This document shows positions 54,196-62,059 of a stretch of 64,000 nucleotides of DNA, piece by piece; position 1 is the first letter of the stretch; each line of letters opens with the position of its first letter. The DNA comes from Leptospira levettii (GTDB lineage: Bacteria; Spirochaetota; Leptospiria; Leptospirales; Leptospiraceae): contig NZ_NPDM01000002.1 of assembly GCF_002812085.1 (NCBI RefSeq), positions 248,001 through 312,000 of the forward strand, written 5' to 3'. Under the pieces are notes generated by a model that was not told the origin of the DNA, did not search any database, and saw nothing but the letters and a program-made list of their open reading frames with translations. A program made the translations under genes and the position numbers.

Positions 54196-55905
54196 CTAAC
54201 CAGCTTTTTTCATCAAAAGGTCAGTTGCTGCTTTGAGAACCGCTGAGGTCACCTGTTTTCCCCCAATCATCCGTGCCAGCTCCCGTTTCCTCTCTTCAAA
54301 ATCCAAAATCGATGCTTCCGAGACAGTACGACCACCTTCTTGCCGTTTTTCGATCTTAATTTGGTGGTCTCCCGCCGCAGCCACTTGTTGGGTGTGAGTG
54401 ATGAGAAGGATTTGTGAATTTCGTGCTAGTTTTTTAAGCTTTGTGGCCATTGCCTCCGCCGCTTCACCGCCAAGACCCGTATCCACCTCGTCGAGAACGA
54501 GCATTTGAGGTGAAGGAGCTTGTTTGCCAAGGACACTACGAAGTGCAAGCATCACCCTAGACAGTTCACCCCCAGAAGCTACTTTGCGAAGAGGTCGCGG
54601 TTTTTCGCCTGGGTTGGCGCTGAAATAGAATTCGATTTGGTCAAGCCCTGATTCTGACAGAAAATAGGACTTAGATCCTTCCTCAACTTCACCTTCAGGA
54701 TTTTCCTCCCAACGAAGGACAACTTGGAGTTTTCCTCCCTCGAGGCCCAAGTCCACCATTTCCTTTTGTACTTCTTCTTCAAATTGCGAAATGGCATTCC
54801 TTCTTAACTTTGAAAGTTGGAATCCTAATTCTTTGAGTTCCGCCAAACATTGGTCTTTTTTGATTCGTAAAAAATCTTCATCACCAGCCTGTTCTTTCCA
54901 ACGTTCTAGTTCTGATTTTTTTTCTTCTAGGAGTTGGTTGATTTCTCCAATACTACCATTGTATTTTTTCTTTAATTTTTTAAGGTCTTGGAGCCTTGCT
55001 TGCACCATATCTAACCTTTCCGGACTGAAGAATAATTCTTCCTCTTCTTCCCGGATCACAGACTTCAAAGATTTAAGTCTGTCATACACTTCTTCCCATT
55101 CCTCTAACATATCTCTTTTTTCAGGGATGAGAATGGTTACTTTTTGGATCGCATGGATGAGGCTAGGGAATACTTTGAGGATGGAATTTTCCTTTTCCGA
55201 AAGTTCTTCTAACACCAAACGGTAGTTTTCTGCTAATTTTTCTCCATTCGCGAGTAAACTTTCTTCGGAACTTAAACTTTCTTCTTCTCCGTCTTTCGGA
55301 GCAATTGCCTCTATTTCTTCTACCTCATATTCTAAGATCTCTTTTCGTTTTAACATGGTTTTCCGAGTTTCTTCAAAATCAGAAAGTTTTTGTTTCCAGT
55401 GACGGTATTGTTGTAAGGCAGATTTGAATTTAAATTTTAGCGACTCCAAATTTCCAAATCGATCTAGAAATTCCAATTGGTTGGATTTTTCTAATAGAAA
55501 GAGTTGTTCGTTTTGGCAATGGATCTCAGCCATTGTTTTGCCTAGTTCCCGTAAATGAGTGGTGGAAGCAAGACTCTCACCGATTTTCACTCTTGCCTTT
55601 CCATCTTTCATGAGTTCCTTTGTGATGACAATTTCATCACCACTATAACGAAAACCTTGTTCCATCAAATAATCTTTTGTTTGGTTTTGGCCAGTGAGGG
55701 ATAAGACGGCCTGTAAGGAATAACGATCTTTCCCCTGCCGAATATTGGCAGTAGAACACCTTCCACCAAAAAGCGAAGCCAATGCATCGAAAATTAAAGA
55801 TTTTCCAGCACCAGATTCTCCAGTGAAGACGGACAAACCATCCGAGAGGGAAAGTTCAAGAGATTCAAAAAGGGCAAAATCCTTAATTTTCAAATGTGTG
55901 ATCAT
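54196..55905 (-). CDS. recN: DNA repair protein RecN
   Basis: A 569-residue SMC-like ATPase acting early in double-strand-break repair. Walker A is FTGESGAGKSLIFDAL; long coiled coils fill about 155-370; the signature ASGGELSRVMLALRSV and Walker B MLVLDEVDTGLGGEAAEAM close the ATPase. The ATG follows AGGAG at good distance. An inverted repeat overlapping a TTGACT element lies just upstream and may be a damage-response operator. Confidence 0.95.
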   Translation of the reverse strand: MITHLKIKDFALFESLELSLSDGLSVFTGESGAGKSLIFDALASLFGGRCSTANIRQGKDRYSLQAVLSLTGQNQTKDYLMEQGFRYSGDEIVITKELMKDGKARVKIGESLASTTHLRELGKTMAEIHCQNEQLFLLEKSNQLEFLDRFGNLESLKFKFKSALQQYRHWKQKLSDFEETRKTMLKRKEILEYEVEEIEAIAPKDGEEESLSSEESLLANGEKLAENYRLVLEELSEKENSILKVFPSLIHAIQKVTILIPEKRDMLEEWEEVYDRLKSLKSVIREEEEELFFSPERLDMVQARLQDLKKLKKKYNGSIGEINQLLEEKKSELERWKEQAGDEDFLRIKKDQCLAELKELGFQLSKLRRNAISQFEEEVQKEMVDLGLEGGKLQVVLRWEENPEGEVEEGSKSYFLSESGLDQIEFYFSANPGEKPRPLRKVASGGELSRVMLALRSVLGKQAPSPQMLVLDEVDTGLGGEAAEAMATKLKKLARNSQILLITHTQQVAAAGDHQIKIEKRQEGGRTVSEASILDFEERKRELARMIGGKQVTSAVLKAATDLLMKKAG

Positions 55906-55920
55906 GTAGACTCCTGTTTG

Positions 55921-55958
55921 CTATACATATAGTTACTACTTAACATATAAGTAGTCAA
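55921..55958 (-). promoter_or_regulatory. Inverted repeat and putative recN promoter/operator
   Basis: In the 103-base gap between divergent recN and the patatin gene, ACTACTT (55935-55941), seven bases and AAGTAGT (55949-55955) form a perfect interrupted palindrome. It lies next to CTATA-CA-TATAG (55921-55932). On the minus strand TTGACT (55958-55953), a good -35 element, falls within the right arm. A repressor bound here would block recN. Since recN is commonly under LexA, this may be a LexA-type site, but it does not match the TTTG-N5-CAAA box I recall for pathogenic Leptospira. Confidence 0.5.
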
Positions 55959-56035
55959 CGAAATTTTTTGAAAAACTTAAAAATTCTCAATTTCTCTTCC
56001 CTTCCTTTTTGAAACTCTGGTGGAAAAGGCAGCTT

Positions 56036-57742
56036 ATGAAAGATCTTGAAGGCAAAATCCACCTCGTTTCAAGTTTACCCCTATTCCGTAGTCTTTCCAA
56101 AAAAGAAAAAACTTGGGTGGCAGAGTCAGTTCACATTGTGGAAAGAGAACGAGAGGAAATTCTTTTCACAGCGGGTGATAGTGATCGCAGTTTATTTTTA
56201 ATTCTTTCGGGCGGGATTAAATTGTTTCTCCCCAAAAAAGGGGAAGGCAAACGGGAAGAAGAAGTTCAATACTTAAAAAAAGGGGAATATTTTGGAATCC
56301 AAGCTTTATTGACGGGTGAAAAACACAACCATACTGCCGTTACAGTAACTGAATCAAGATTTTTAGTTTTATCCCAATCAGAATTCCAAAAATTAATCCA
56401 AAAAATTCCATACCTTTCCATCACCTTTTCCAAAATGCTGACTAAATCCTTACGTGGAGAACTGTTAGGCGGAAAAGAATACTTTCGCAATTCTGTTGTA
56501 TGTTTGGTTCATTCCGATCCGATTACCAAAGACCGATTTGCCGATGAACTTGTAAAAATGATCGAATTGGAATCTGGTAAAAAAGCCATTATCCTCCATT
56601 TTTCCCAAAACGGAGGAAACAATTCTCCTTATTCTAAATCGTATAAATTTAAAGATGAGGACCGTATCAAGGAAACTTTAGGCAAACATTATGCAAGCCA
56701 TTCCTTTATTTTTTTAGAAGTATTCCCTGATACAGATCATGAATTAAAACAACTGTTTCTAGATGAAGCAGATCATATCGAAAATCTAATCTCTAAAGAA
56801 TTCTCATCTAATTTATGTGATTCGATCACAAAAGATGCCAAAGAAAGCCAAATCCTCTACCATGAAACCAATATCAGGGATATTTTAGACCACGGCAAAT
56901 GGGATATTTTCATTCGTAGGAAAGCAAGAGAACTTTCAGGGGTAGAGGTGGGTGTAGCACTTGGTGGAGGGGCTGCCCTTGGTCTTGCGCAAGTGGGGAT
57001 CATGAAGGTGATGGAAGAAGAAGGTATCGTCCCCGACATGATCGCTGGAACTAGTATCGGTGCCATCATCGGGGCGTTTTGGGCGAGTGGCCTTGGTTAC
57101 AAAGGGATCCTTCCTTTACTCGGTGAAATTGATAGTCTTTTTAAAATGTTCAAACTGGTCGATTTATCCTTTCCGGGACAAGGTTTACTTCACGGAAAAC
57201 ATGTAAGAACACTCCTCGAAAAATACTTAGGTGATTTGTACTTTGAGGATTTACCAATCAAACTAAGGCTCATTAGTTGTGATATCTCAACAAGGCAAGA
57301 AATTGTTTTATCGGAAGGTAAGGTCCTCGATGCAGTGATGGCAAGTATTTCCATCCCAGGAGTCTTTGTCCCCCAACCACAAGAAAATGGAAAAACCTAT
57401 GTAGATGGGGGGATTGTAAACCCTCTCCCTGTATCTGCACTCACCCAAGAAGGGATCCAAAAAATCATCGCCATTAACTCCATGCCGAGTTCCAAAGATG
57501 AAATGAAAACAAACAAACTCCTCAATCTAAATGTACTCGATATCATTGTGAACAGTTTGTATTCGTTGCAGTACCGAATTGGTAAATATAGCGCACAAGA
57601 AGCAGATGTCTATTTAAATCCAATCCTCCCCAATTCAAATTGGTTTGAATTTTGGAGGAGTAAGGAGTTTATTGAACTAGGGGAAACAGTGGCAAAAAGT
57701 TCGCTTGATGAAATCAAACAACTGTTTAGCGAAAAAAATTAA
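56036..57742 (+). CDS. Cyclic-nucleotide-binding and patatin-like phospholipase protein
   Basis: A 568-residue protein of the NTE type from ATG 56036 (AAAAGG upstream; TTG 56009 is a weaker longer start). An N-terminal cNMP-binding-like domain spans about 10-125 (LFLILSGGIKLFLPKKGEG, GEYFGIQALL). A middle domain of unknown type spans about 150-290. The patatin domain has the oxyanion loop GGGAALGLAQVG, nucleophile GTSIG (about 338-342) and YVDGGIVNPLPVSAL with the catalytic Asp. It is probably a membrane-associated (lyso)phospholipase controlled by a small ligand. Its stop overlaps that of the convergent PLP-enzyme gene. Confidence 0.9.
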   Translation: MKDLEGKIHLVSSLPLFRSLSKKEKTWVAESVHIVEREREEILFTAGDSDRSLFLILSGGIKLFLPKKGEGKREEEVQYLKKGEYFGIQALLTGEKHNHTAVTVTESRFLVLSQSEFQKLIQKIPYLSITFSKMLTKSLRGELLGGKEYFRNSVVCLVHSDPITKDRFADELVKMIELESGKKAIILHFSQNGGNNSPYSKSYKFKDEDRIKETLGKHYASHSFIFLEVFPDTDHELKQLFLDEADHIENLISKEFSSNLCDSITKDAKESQILYHETNIRDILDHGKWDIFIRRKARELSGVEVGVALGGGAALGLAQVGIMKVMEEEGIVPDMIAGTSIGAIIGAFWASGLGYKGILPLLGEIDSLFKMFKLVDLSFPGQGLLHGKHVRTLLEKYLGDLYFEDLPIKLRLISCDISTRQEIVLSEGKVLDAVMASISIPGVFVPQPQENGKTYVDGGIVNPLPVSALTQEGIQKIIAINSMPSSKDEMKTNKLLNLNVLDIIVNSLYSLQYRIGKYSAQEADVYLNPILPNSNWFEFWRSKEFIELGETVAKSSLDEIKQLFSEKN

Positions 57743-58740
57743 TCCCTATCAGGCGATAAAATCACAATATTAAATGGATTTCTTTCATTTTTCTCTGATT
57801 CCGATAGTGTTTCGGAAAATCGAAGGGCACCGGTAATCACAGTACCAGTTGTCAGACCAGCAAAAATCCCTTCCTTTTCATAAAGGTCAGCTTGCAGGTG
57901 TAAGGCTTCGTCTTTTGTTACATGGAAATAATGGTCAATGAGTTTTGGATCATAGACTGCAGGAAGGCGAATCCTTTCTCGTTCTTTTGGATTGTCTGTT
58001 TTTCCATATTCCATAAAAGGAGAGTTTTGTTTTCCAGCAATGATGACCTTTACCCTTCTGTCTTGAGACTTCAAGTAACGACCAATTCCCGTAATGGCCC
58101 CACCAGAACCAGGAGCAGAGATCACAGCACCAACCTTCCCTTGTAAATCACGCCAAATTTCAGGACCAGTTGTTTTAAAATGAAAATTGGGATTGGCTGG
58201 GTTTTCGAGCTCATCAGGCAAATATCCACCCATTTTTTTGGATTTCTCTTCCGCAAGTTCCACTAACTTCAAAGGATCGGATTCATTTGTCACTGTCACT
58301 TCTGCACCATAACTCCTGAGGAGTTGGACTCGTTCGGGAGAGGTTGTGAGTGGAACCAGGCAATAAACGGGGTACCCTTTCACTTTTCCGATCCATGTGA
58401 AACTGACAGAAGAAGATCCAGCGCCGGAAAGGATAATCGGCATTCCTTTTTTTAATTTTCCACGTTTTTCAGCATCTAATACCATCGCAATGGCAGTTCG
58501 ATCCTTTGCAGAACCAGTAGGGTTTAAAAACTCGGCTTTTAAATAAAACTGAACTCCCGCATATTCGGAACCGATTCGATTCAATCGGATAAGCGGGGTA
58601 TTGCCAATCAATTGTAAGACATTGTCCTTAATGGGTTTGGCAACGGAAAGTTCCTTTCCAAAGATACCTTGTACATTGTTTAGCGCTTGCAACAAACTGT
58701 TGCCAAAGTCATCAATCCCTTTGGAAATTGGATCTATCAT
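57739..58740 (-). CDS. Cysteine-synthase-like PLP enzyme with an altered substrate loop
   Basis: A 333-residue fold-type II PLP enzyme of the CysK/CBS family. IGNTPLIRL, the PLP lysine in NPTGSAKDRTA (K79), the phosphate loop GSGGAITGIGRYLK and GLTTGTVITGAL are conserved. The substrate-binding loop, TSGNTG in cysteine synthases, is here SGAGSSS (105-111), so the carboxylate-binding Asn-Thr pair is missing. An N-terminal extension of about 40 residues is also present. Its substrate may therefore differ from O-acetylserine. It is adjacent to an FKBP gene with no gap. Confidence 0.85.
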   Translation of the reverse strand: MIDPISKGIDDFGNSLLQALNNVQGIFGKELSVAKPIKDNVLQLIGNTPLIRLNRIGSEYAGVQFYLKAEFLNPTGSAKDRTAIAMVLDAEKRGKLKKGMPIILSGAGSSSVSFTWIGKVKGYPVYCLVPLTTSPERVQLLRSYGAEVTVTNESDPLKLVELAEEKSKKMGGYLPDELENPANPNFHFKTTGPEIWRDLQGKVGAVISAPGSGGAITGIGRYLKSQDRRVKVIIAGKQNSPFMEYGKTDNPKERERIRLPAVYDPKLIDHYFHVTKDEALHLQADLYEKEGIFAGLTTGTVITGALRFSETLSESEKNERNPFNIVILSPDRD

Positions 58741-59118
58741 TTATTTAACTTTGATTAACTCAACATCAAACACAAGTGTAGAGTTGGCAGGGATTGGACC
58801 TACAGCTCTGTCACCGTATCCAAACTTTGGAGGAATGGTAAGTTTACGTTTTCCACCTTCCTTCATACCAACAATCCCACGTTCCCAACCTTGGATCACT
58901 TGGCCTTGTCCCAATTGGAAACTAAATGGTTCCCCTCTGTCGACAGAAGAATCAAATACCTTTCCATTGGTAAGTTTTCCCGTATAGTGAACCACCACGG
59001 TAGTTCCACGGATCGCCTCTTTCCCTAACCCTTGTTTGGTGTCTTGGATAAGTAGTTCGTCAGCAGAAAGCCCTGTCGCGAATAGAAATAAACTGAGAGT
59101 TAAAAATAACTGTTTCAT
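58741..59118 (-). CDS. Exported FKBP-type peptidyl-prolyl isomerase
   Basis: A 125-residue protein: signal peptide (LFLTLSLFLFATGLSA) followed by a single FKBP domain of about 105 residues. VVVHYTGKLTNGKVFDSS, GQVIQGWERGIVGMKEGGKR, IPPKFGYGDRA and STLVFDVELIKV are the standard active-site blocks, all intact. It catalyses proline isomerisation of exported proteins in the periplasm. The gene lies between leuD and the PLP enzyme gene. Confidence 0.95.
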   Translation of the reverse strand: MKQLFLTLSLFLFATGLSADELLIQDTKQGLGKEAIRGTTVVVHYTGKLTNGKVFDSSVDRGEPFSFQLGQGQVIQGWERGIVGMKEGGKRKLTIPPKFGYGDRAVGPIPANSTLVFDVELIKVK

Positions 59119-59126
59119 GTGGCTAA

Positions 59127-59753
59127 TTATACACTCTTTCTGTACAACCAGGGAACATCTTTTAGGTTCTTTTCTTCAAATTTTTGAATAAAATCTGCTT
59201 TTTGGAGGGTAAGGCCAATGTCATCCAAACCATTGAGAAGGCAATGTTTACGGAAGGCATCCACTTCAAATGGGTATTTTTTCCCTTCCTCTGTGATGAC
59301 AACTTGGTTTTCCAAATCAATTTCCAAATTGGCACCAGGTTTTTTGTCGATCGTTTGGAAAATTTCTTGGATTTGGGATTCAGGCAAAACAATCGGTAAC
59401 ATTCCGTTCTTAAAACAGTTATTGTAAAAAATATCTGCATAGGATGGAGAAAGGATGGAACGAAATCCATAATCTTCAAGTGCCCAAGGTGCGTGTTCAC
59501 GAGAAGAACCACATCCAAAATTGTCACGAGTGACAAGAATTGTGGCACCTTGGTATCTAGGTGCATTGAGGACAAAGTCTGGGTTTGGTTTTTGCCCTGC
59601 ATCATCCAGAAATCTCCAATCATGGAATAAATGTTTTCCAAACCCTGACCTTTCGATTTTACGAAGGAATTGTTTGGGGATGATTTGGTCTGTGTCTACG
59701 TTTGCTTTGTCAAGTAAGGCTGCGATCCCTTTTAATTTCGTAAATGCTTTCAT
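59127..59753 (-). CDS. leuD: 3-isopropylmalate dehydratase small subunit
   Basis: A 208-residue swivelling subunit of isopropylmalate isomerase in leucine synthesis. The substrate-determining block [18 protein letters not shown] and [15 protein letters not shown] are typical of proteobacterial-type LeuD. It starts one base after the leuC stop, so the two subunits are made together. Confidence 0.96.
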   Translation of the reverse strand: MKAFTKLKGIAALLDKANVDTDQIIPKQFLRKIERSGFGKHLFHDWRFLDDAGQKPNPDFVLNAPRYQGATILVTRDNFGCGSSREHAPWALEDYGFRSILSPSYADIFYNNCFKNGMLPIVLPESQIQEIFQTIDKKPGANLEIDLENQVVITEEGKKYPFEVDAFRKHCLLNGLDDIGLTLQKADFIQKFEEKNLKDVPWLYRKSV

Positions 59754-59754
59754 C

Positions 59755-61149
59755 TTATTTCCACTCCCGAATGTCTACAAAATGACCTTCAACAGCAACT
59801 GCTGCTGCCATTGCTGGTCCTACTAAATGTGTCCTTCCACCTTTTCCTTGTCTTCCTTCAAAGTTCCTGTTGGAAGTGGAAGCACAACGATCCCCTGGAG
59901 ATAATACATCATCATTCATAGCAAGGCACATAGAACAACCTGGGTTACGCCATTGGAAACCAGCTTCGAGGAAAATTTGATCGAGTCCTTCACTTTCCGC
60001 TTGGCGTTTCACACGACCAGAACCTGGAACAATGATGGCTTCCACATCTTTACTCACCTTTTTCCCTTTGACCGTGTTTGCGACAACACGAAGGTCTTCA
60101 ATCCTTGAATTGGTGCAGGATCCAATGAATACTTTATTCACTTTTACGTCTGAAAGTTTTTGTCCTGGTTTAAGATCCATATACGCTAACGCTGATTCTG
60201 CGGATTTACGTTGGACAGGGTCTGTAAAATCATTTGGACTTGGAACTGTAGCCGTTACAGGAATGACTTGGCCAGGGGATGTTCCCCAAGACACCATAGG
60301 TGCAATTTCATTTGCATTTAATGTAACAGTTTTATCAAACTTAGCACCTGGGTCAGTGGCATACGCTTTCCACTTAGCAGCCGCTATCTCAAACTGTTCT
60401 CCTTTCGGAGCAAAGTCTCTACCTTTGATGTAGTTAATAGTCGTTTCATCAGGTGATATGAGACCTGCTCTTGCGCCTGCTTCAATCGCCATATTACAAA
60501 TGGTCATTCGTCCTTCCATACTGAGGGAACGAATGGCTTCACCCGTAAATTCGATCACATAGCCAGTTGCACCGTCTGTCCCAATTTTTCCAATGATCGC
60601 AAGCACAATGTCTTTTGCGGATACAAGTGGAGAGAGTTTACCATCCACTCTGATTTCTAAGGTTTTTGGTTTTTTTTGGACGAGTGTTTGTGTTGCTAAC
60701 ACATGTTCCACTTCCGAAGTACCAATTCCAAATGCAAGGGCACCAAAAGCTCCATGTGTCGCCGTGTGAGAATCCCCACAAACAATTGTCATACCAGGAT
60801 GGGTAAGTCCAAGTTCTGGTGCAACTACGTGAACAATCCCATTATCAGGATGGTTGATATCAAATAAAGTAATGCCGTTTTCTTTACAATTATCCATCAA
60901 TGTTTGCATTTGCAAAACAGAAATGGGATCCACTGATTTCCAATCTCTTGTTCTCGTGGATACGTTGTGGTCCATCGTTGCAAAAGTTGCATCGGGACGT
61001 CTTACCTTTCGGTTGGTTAATTTTAAACTTTCGAAGGCCTGTGGGCTTGTTACCTCATGGACCAGGTGTCTATCAATATAGATTAGGCAGGTCCCATCTT
61101 CCTCGTGAACCAAATGGTCATTCCAAATCTTCTCAAACATGGTTTTCAT
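59755..61149 (-). CDS. leuC: 3-isopropylmalate dehydratase large subunit
   Basis: A 464-residue aconitase-family enzyme with a [4Fe-4S] cluster converting 2- to 3-isopropylmalate. The cluster cysteines are in [14 protein letters not shown] and [31 protein letters not shown] is the aconitase signature. Its Shine-Dalgarno (GGGGGAG) sits in one arm of a hairpin described separately, so expression may be adjusted at translation. Confidence 0.97.
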   Translation of the reverse strand: MKTMFEKIWNDHLVHEEDGTCLIYIDRHLVHEVTSPQAFESLKLTNRKVRRPDATFATMDHNVSTRTRDWKSVDPISVLQMQTLMDNCKENGITLFDINHPDNGIVHVVAPELGLTHPGMTIVCGDSHTATHGAFGALAFGIGTSEVEHVLATQTLVQKKPKTLEIRVDGKLSPLVSAKDIVLAIIGKIGTDGATGYVIEFTGEAIRSLSMEGRMTICNMAIEAGARAGLISPDETTINYIKGRDFAPKGEQFEIAAAKWKAYATDPGAKFDKTVTLNANEIAPMVSWGTSPGQVIPVTATVPSPNDFTDPVQRKSAESALAYMDLKPGQKLSDVKVNKVFIGSCTNSRIEDLRVVANTVKGKKVSKDVEAIIVPGSGRVKRQAESEGLDQIFLEAGFQWRNPGCSMCLAMNDDVLSPGDRCASTSNRNFEGRQGKGGRTHLVGPAMAAAVAVEGHFVDIREWK

Positions 61150-61158
61150 AACTAGACT

Positions 61159-61191
61159 CCCCCACTTCCAGTCATAACTCGGACATGGGGG
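61159..61191 (-). promoter_or_regulatory. Hairpin covering the leuC ribosome-binding site
   Basis: On the minus strand CCCCCA (61191-61186) can pair with TGGGGG (61164-61159), which contains the leuC Shine-Dalgarno; the loop is 21 bases. Within it runs a four-codon frame ATG TCC GAG TTA TGA (MSEL), ending in a Leu codon before the stop. Ribosome stalling or protein binding here could expose or hide the leuC start. The rest of the 78-base gap shows nothing further. Confidence 0.4.
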
Positions 61192-61227
61192 TCTGTGTCC
61201 AGGGAATTTGAAAAAATAGATTGATTC

Positions 61228-62058
61228 TTAAGGTGTTTGGACTGTTGAGCCGTCTACATAGGTCCCAGAAATACTGGAACAGTGGGCAGCTGCCGTGCCT
61301 GCCCCGCCAGTCAGAGGTGCTGTGTAGACACTGATGATGTATCCCACACTGGATTGGGTTACTTTGCAAGAACCGACGACACCCGTCTCTGTACACTTAG
61401 CCGTTTGTTTTGTCCCAGAGAGACAACTTGTCAAATACCCATAATAATTTTGGCAAACCCCTCCGCCAATCGCACAAGCAAATTTGTAGGTTTTGGTGGA
61501 ACCTCCATTTAATAAATCAGTGAGGTCCGAATCGGAAACAGTTTGTACCGCAGTCCCATCAGTCAGTACAGTCAATGGATTTGTAGTACCACTTTCCGAT
61601 TGGTAGACATAGAGGAGGTAACTCCCTGATTTGGTGAAACTAATGATTGTTTGGGTTGAGTCAGTTTTGGTGTATTCGGTTCCCTCTTTGGCAAGAGGGG
61701 CAACATTTAATTCCAAGGGGCAACTTGAGGAAGTATACACTGCTACCTTTGTGACTCGGGACAAAACGACTCTGGTCCCGATTTGTGCACCTTTGATTTG
61801 CATCACGGCGTAATAGGTATCTCCAGCGAGTAAAAATGAAACTGACTGGGAACTTGTGGTGATCCCTGTATAACCCGCTTTCAGCTGAGAACCAAGTCCT
61901 GCTACCGTACAACCACTTGCTCCCGATTCCTTTGCAAGGTAAAGTGAAGTAGCTGAATCATTTTTTTTAGTTTCACCAGAACAAAATAAAATTACAGAAA
62001 GGAAAACAAAATAAACAATGAACCATTTTACGTTTCTCAATTTTCCAACTGTCGACAT
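61228..62058 (-). CDS. Cysteine-rich lipoprotein of unknown function
   Basis: A protein of about 276 residues from ATG 62058, which follows GAGGGAGA at good distance; a longer frame to 62109 lies inside the upstream gene. The signal (WFIVYFVFLSVILF) ends at Cys in ILFCSGE, a relaxed lipobox. The mature part is Ser/Thr/Gly-rich with about seven cysteines in the C-terminal half (CAIGGGVCQNYYGYLTSC, CTETGVVGSC, HCSS). This style is seen in Leptospira surface lipoproteins; no specific function can be read. Confidence 0.75.
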   Translation of the reverse strand: MSTVGKLRNVKWFIVYFVFLSVILFCSGETKKNDSATSLYLAKESGASGCTVAGLGSQLKAGYTGITTSSQSVSFLLAGDTYYAVMQIKGAQIGTRVVLSRVTKVAVYTSSSCPLELNVAPLAKEGTEYTKTDSTQTIISFTKSGSYLLYVYQSESGTTNPLTVLTDGTAVQTVSDSDLTDLLNGGSTKTYKFACAIGGGVCQNYYGYLTSCLSGTKQTAKCTETGVVGSCKVTQSSVGYIISVYTAPLTGGAGTAAAHCSSISGTYVDGSTVQTP

Positions 62059-62059
62059 T

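Noticed and set aside
59162..59641. 159-codon minus-strand frame inside leuD
   Set aside because: It overlaps leuD in another frame; leuD carries all the family motifs.
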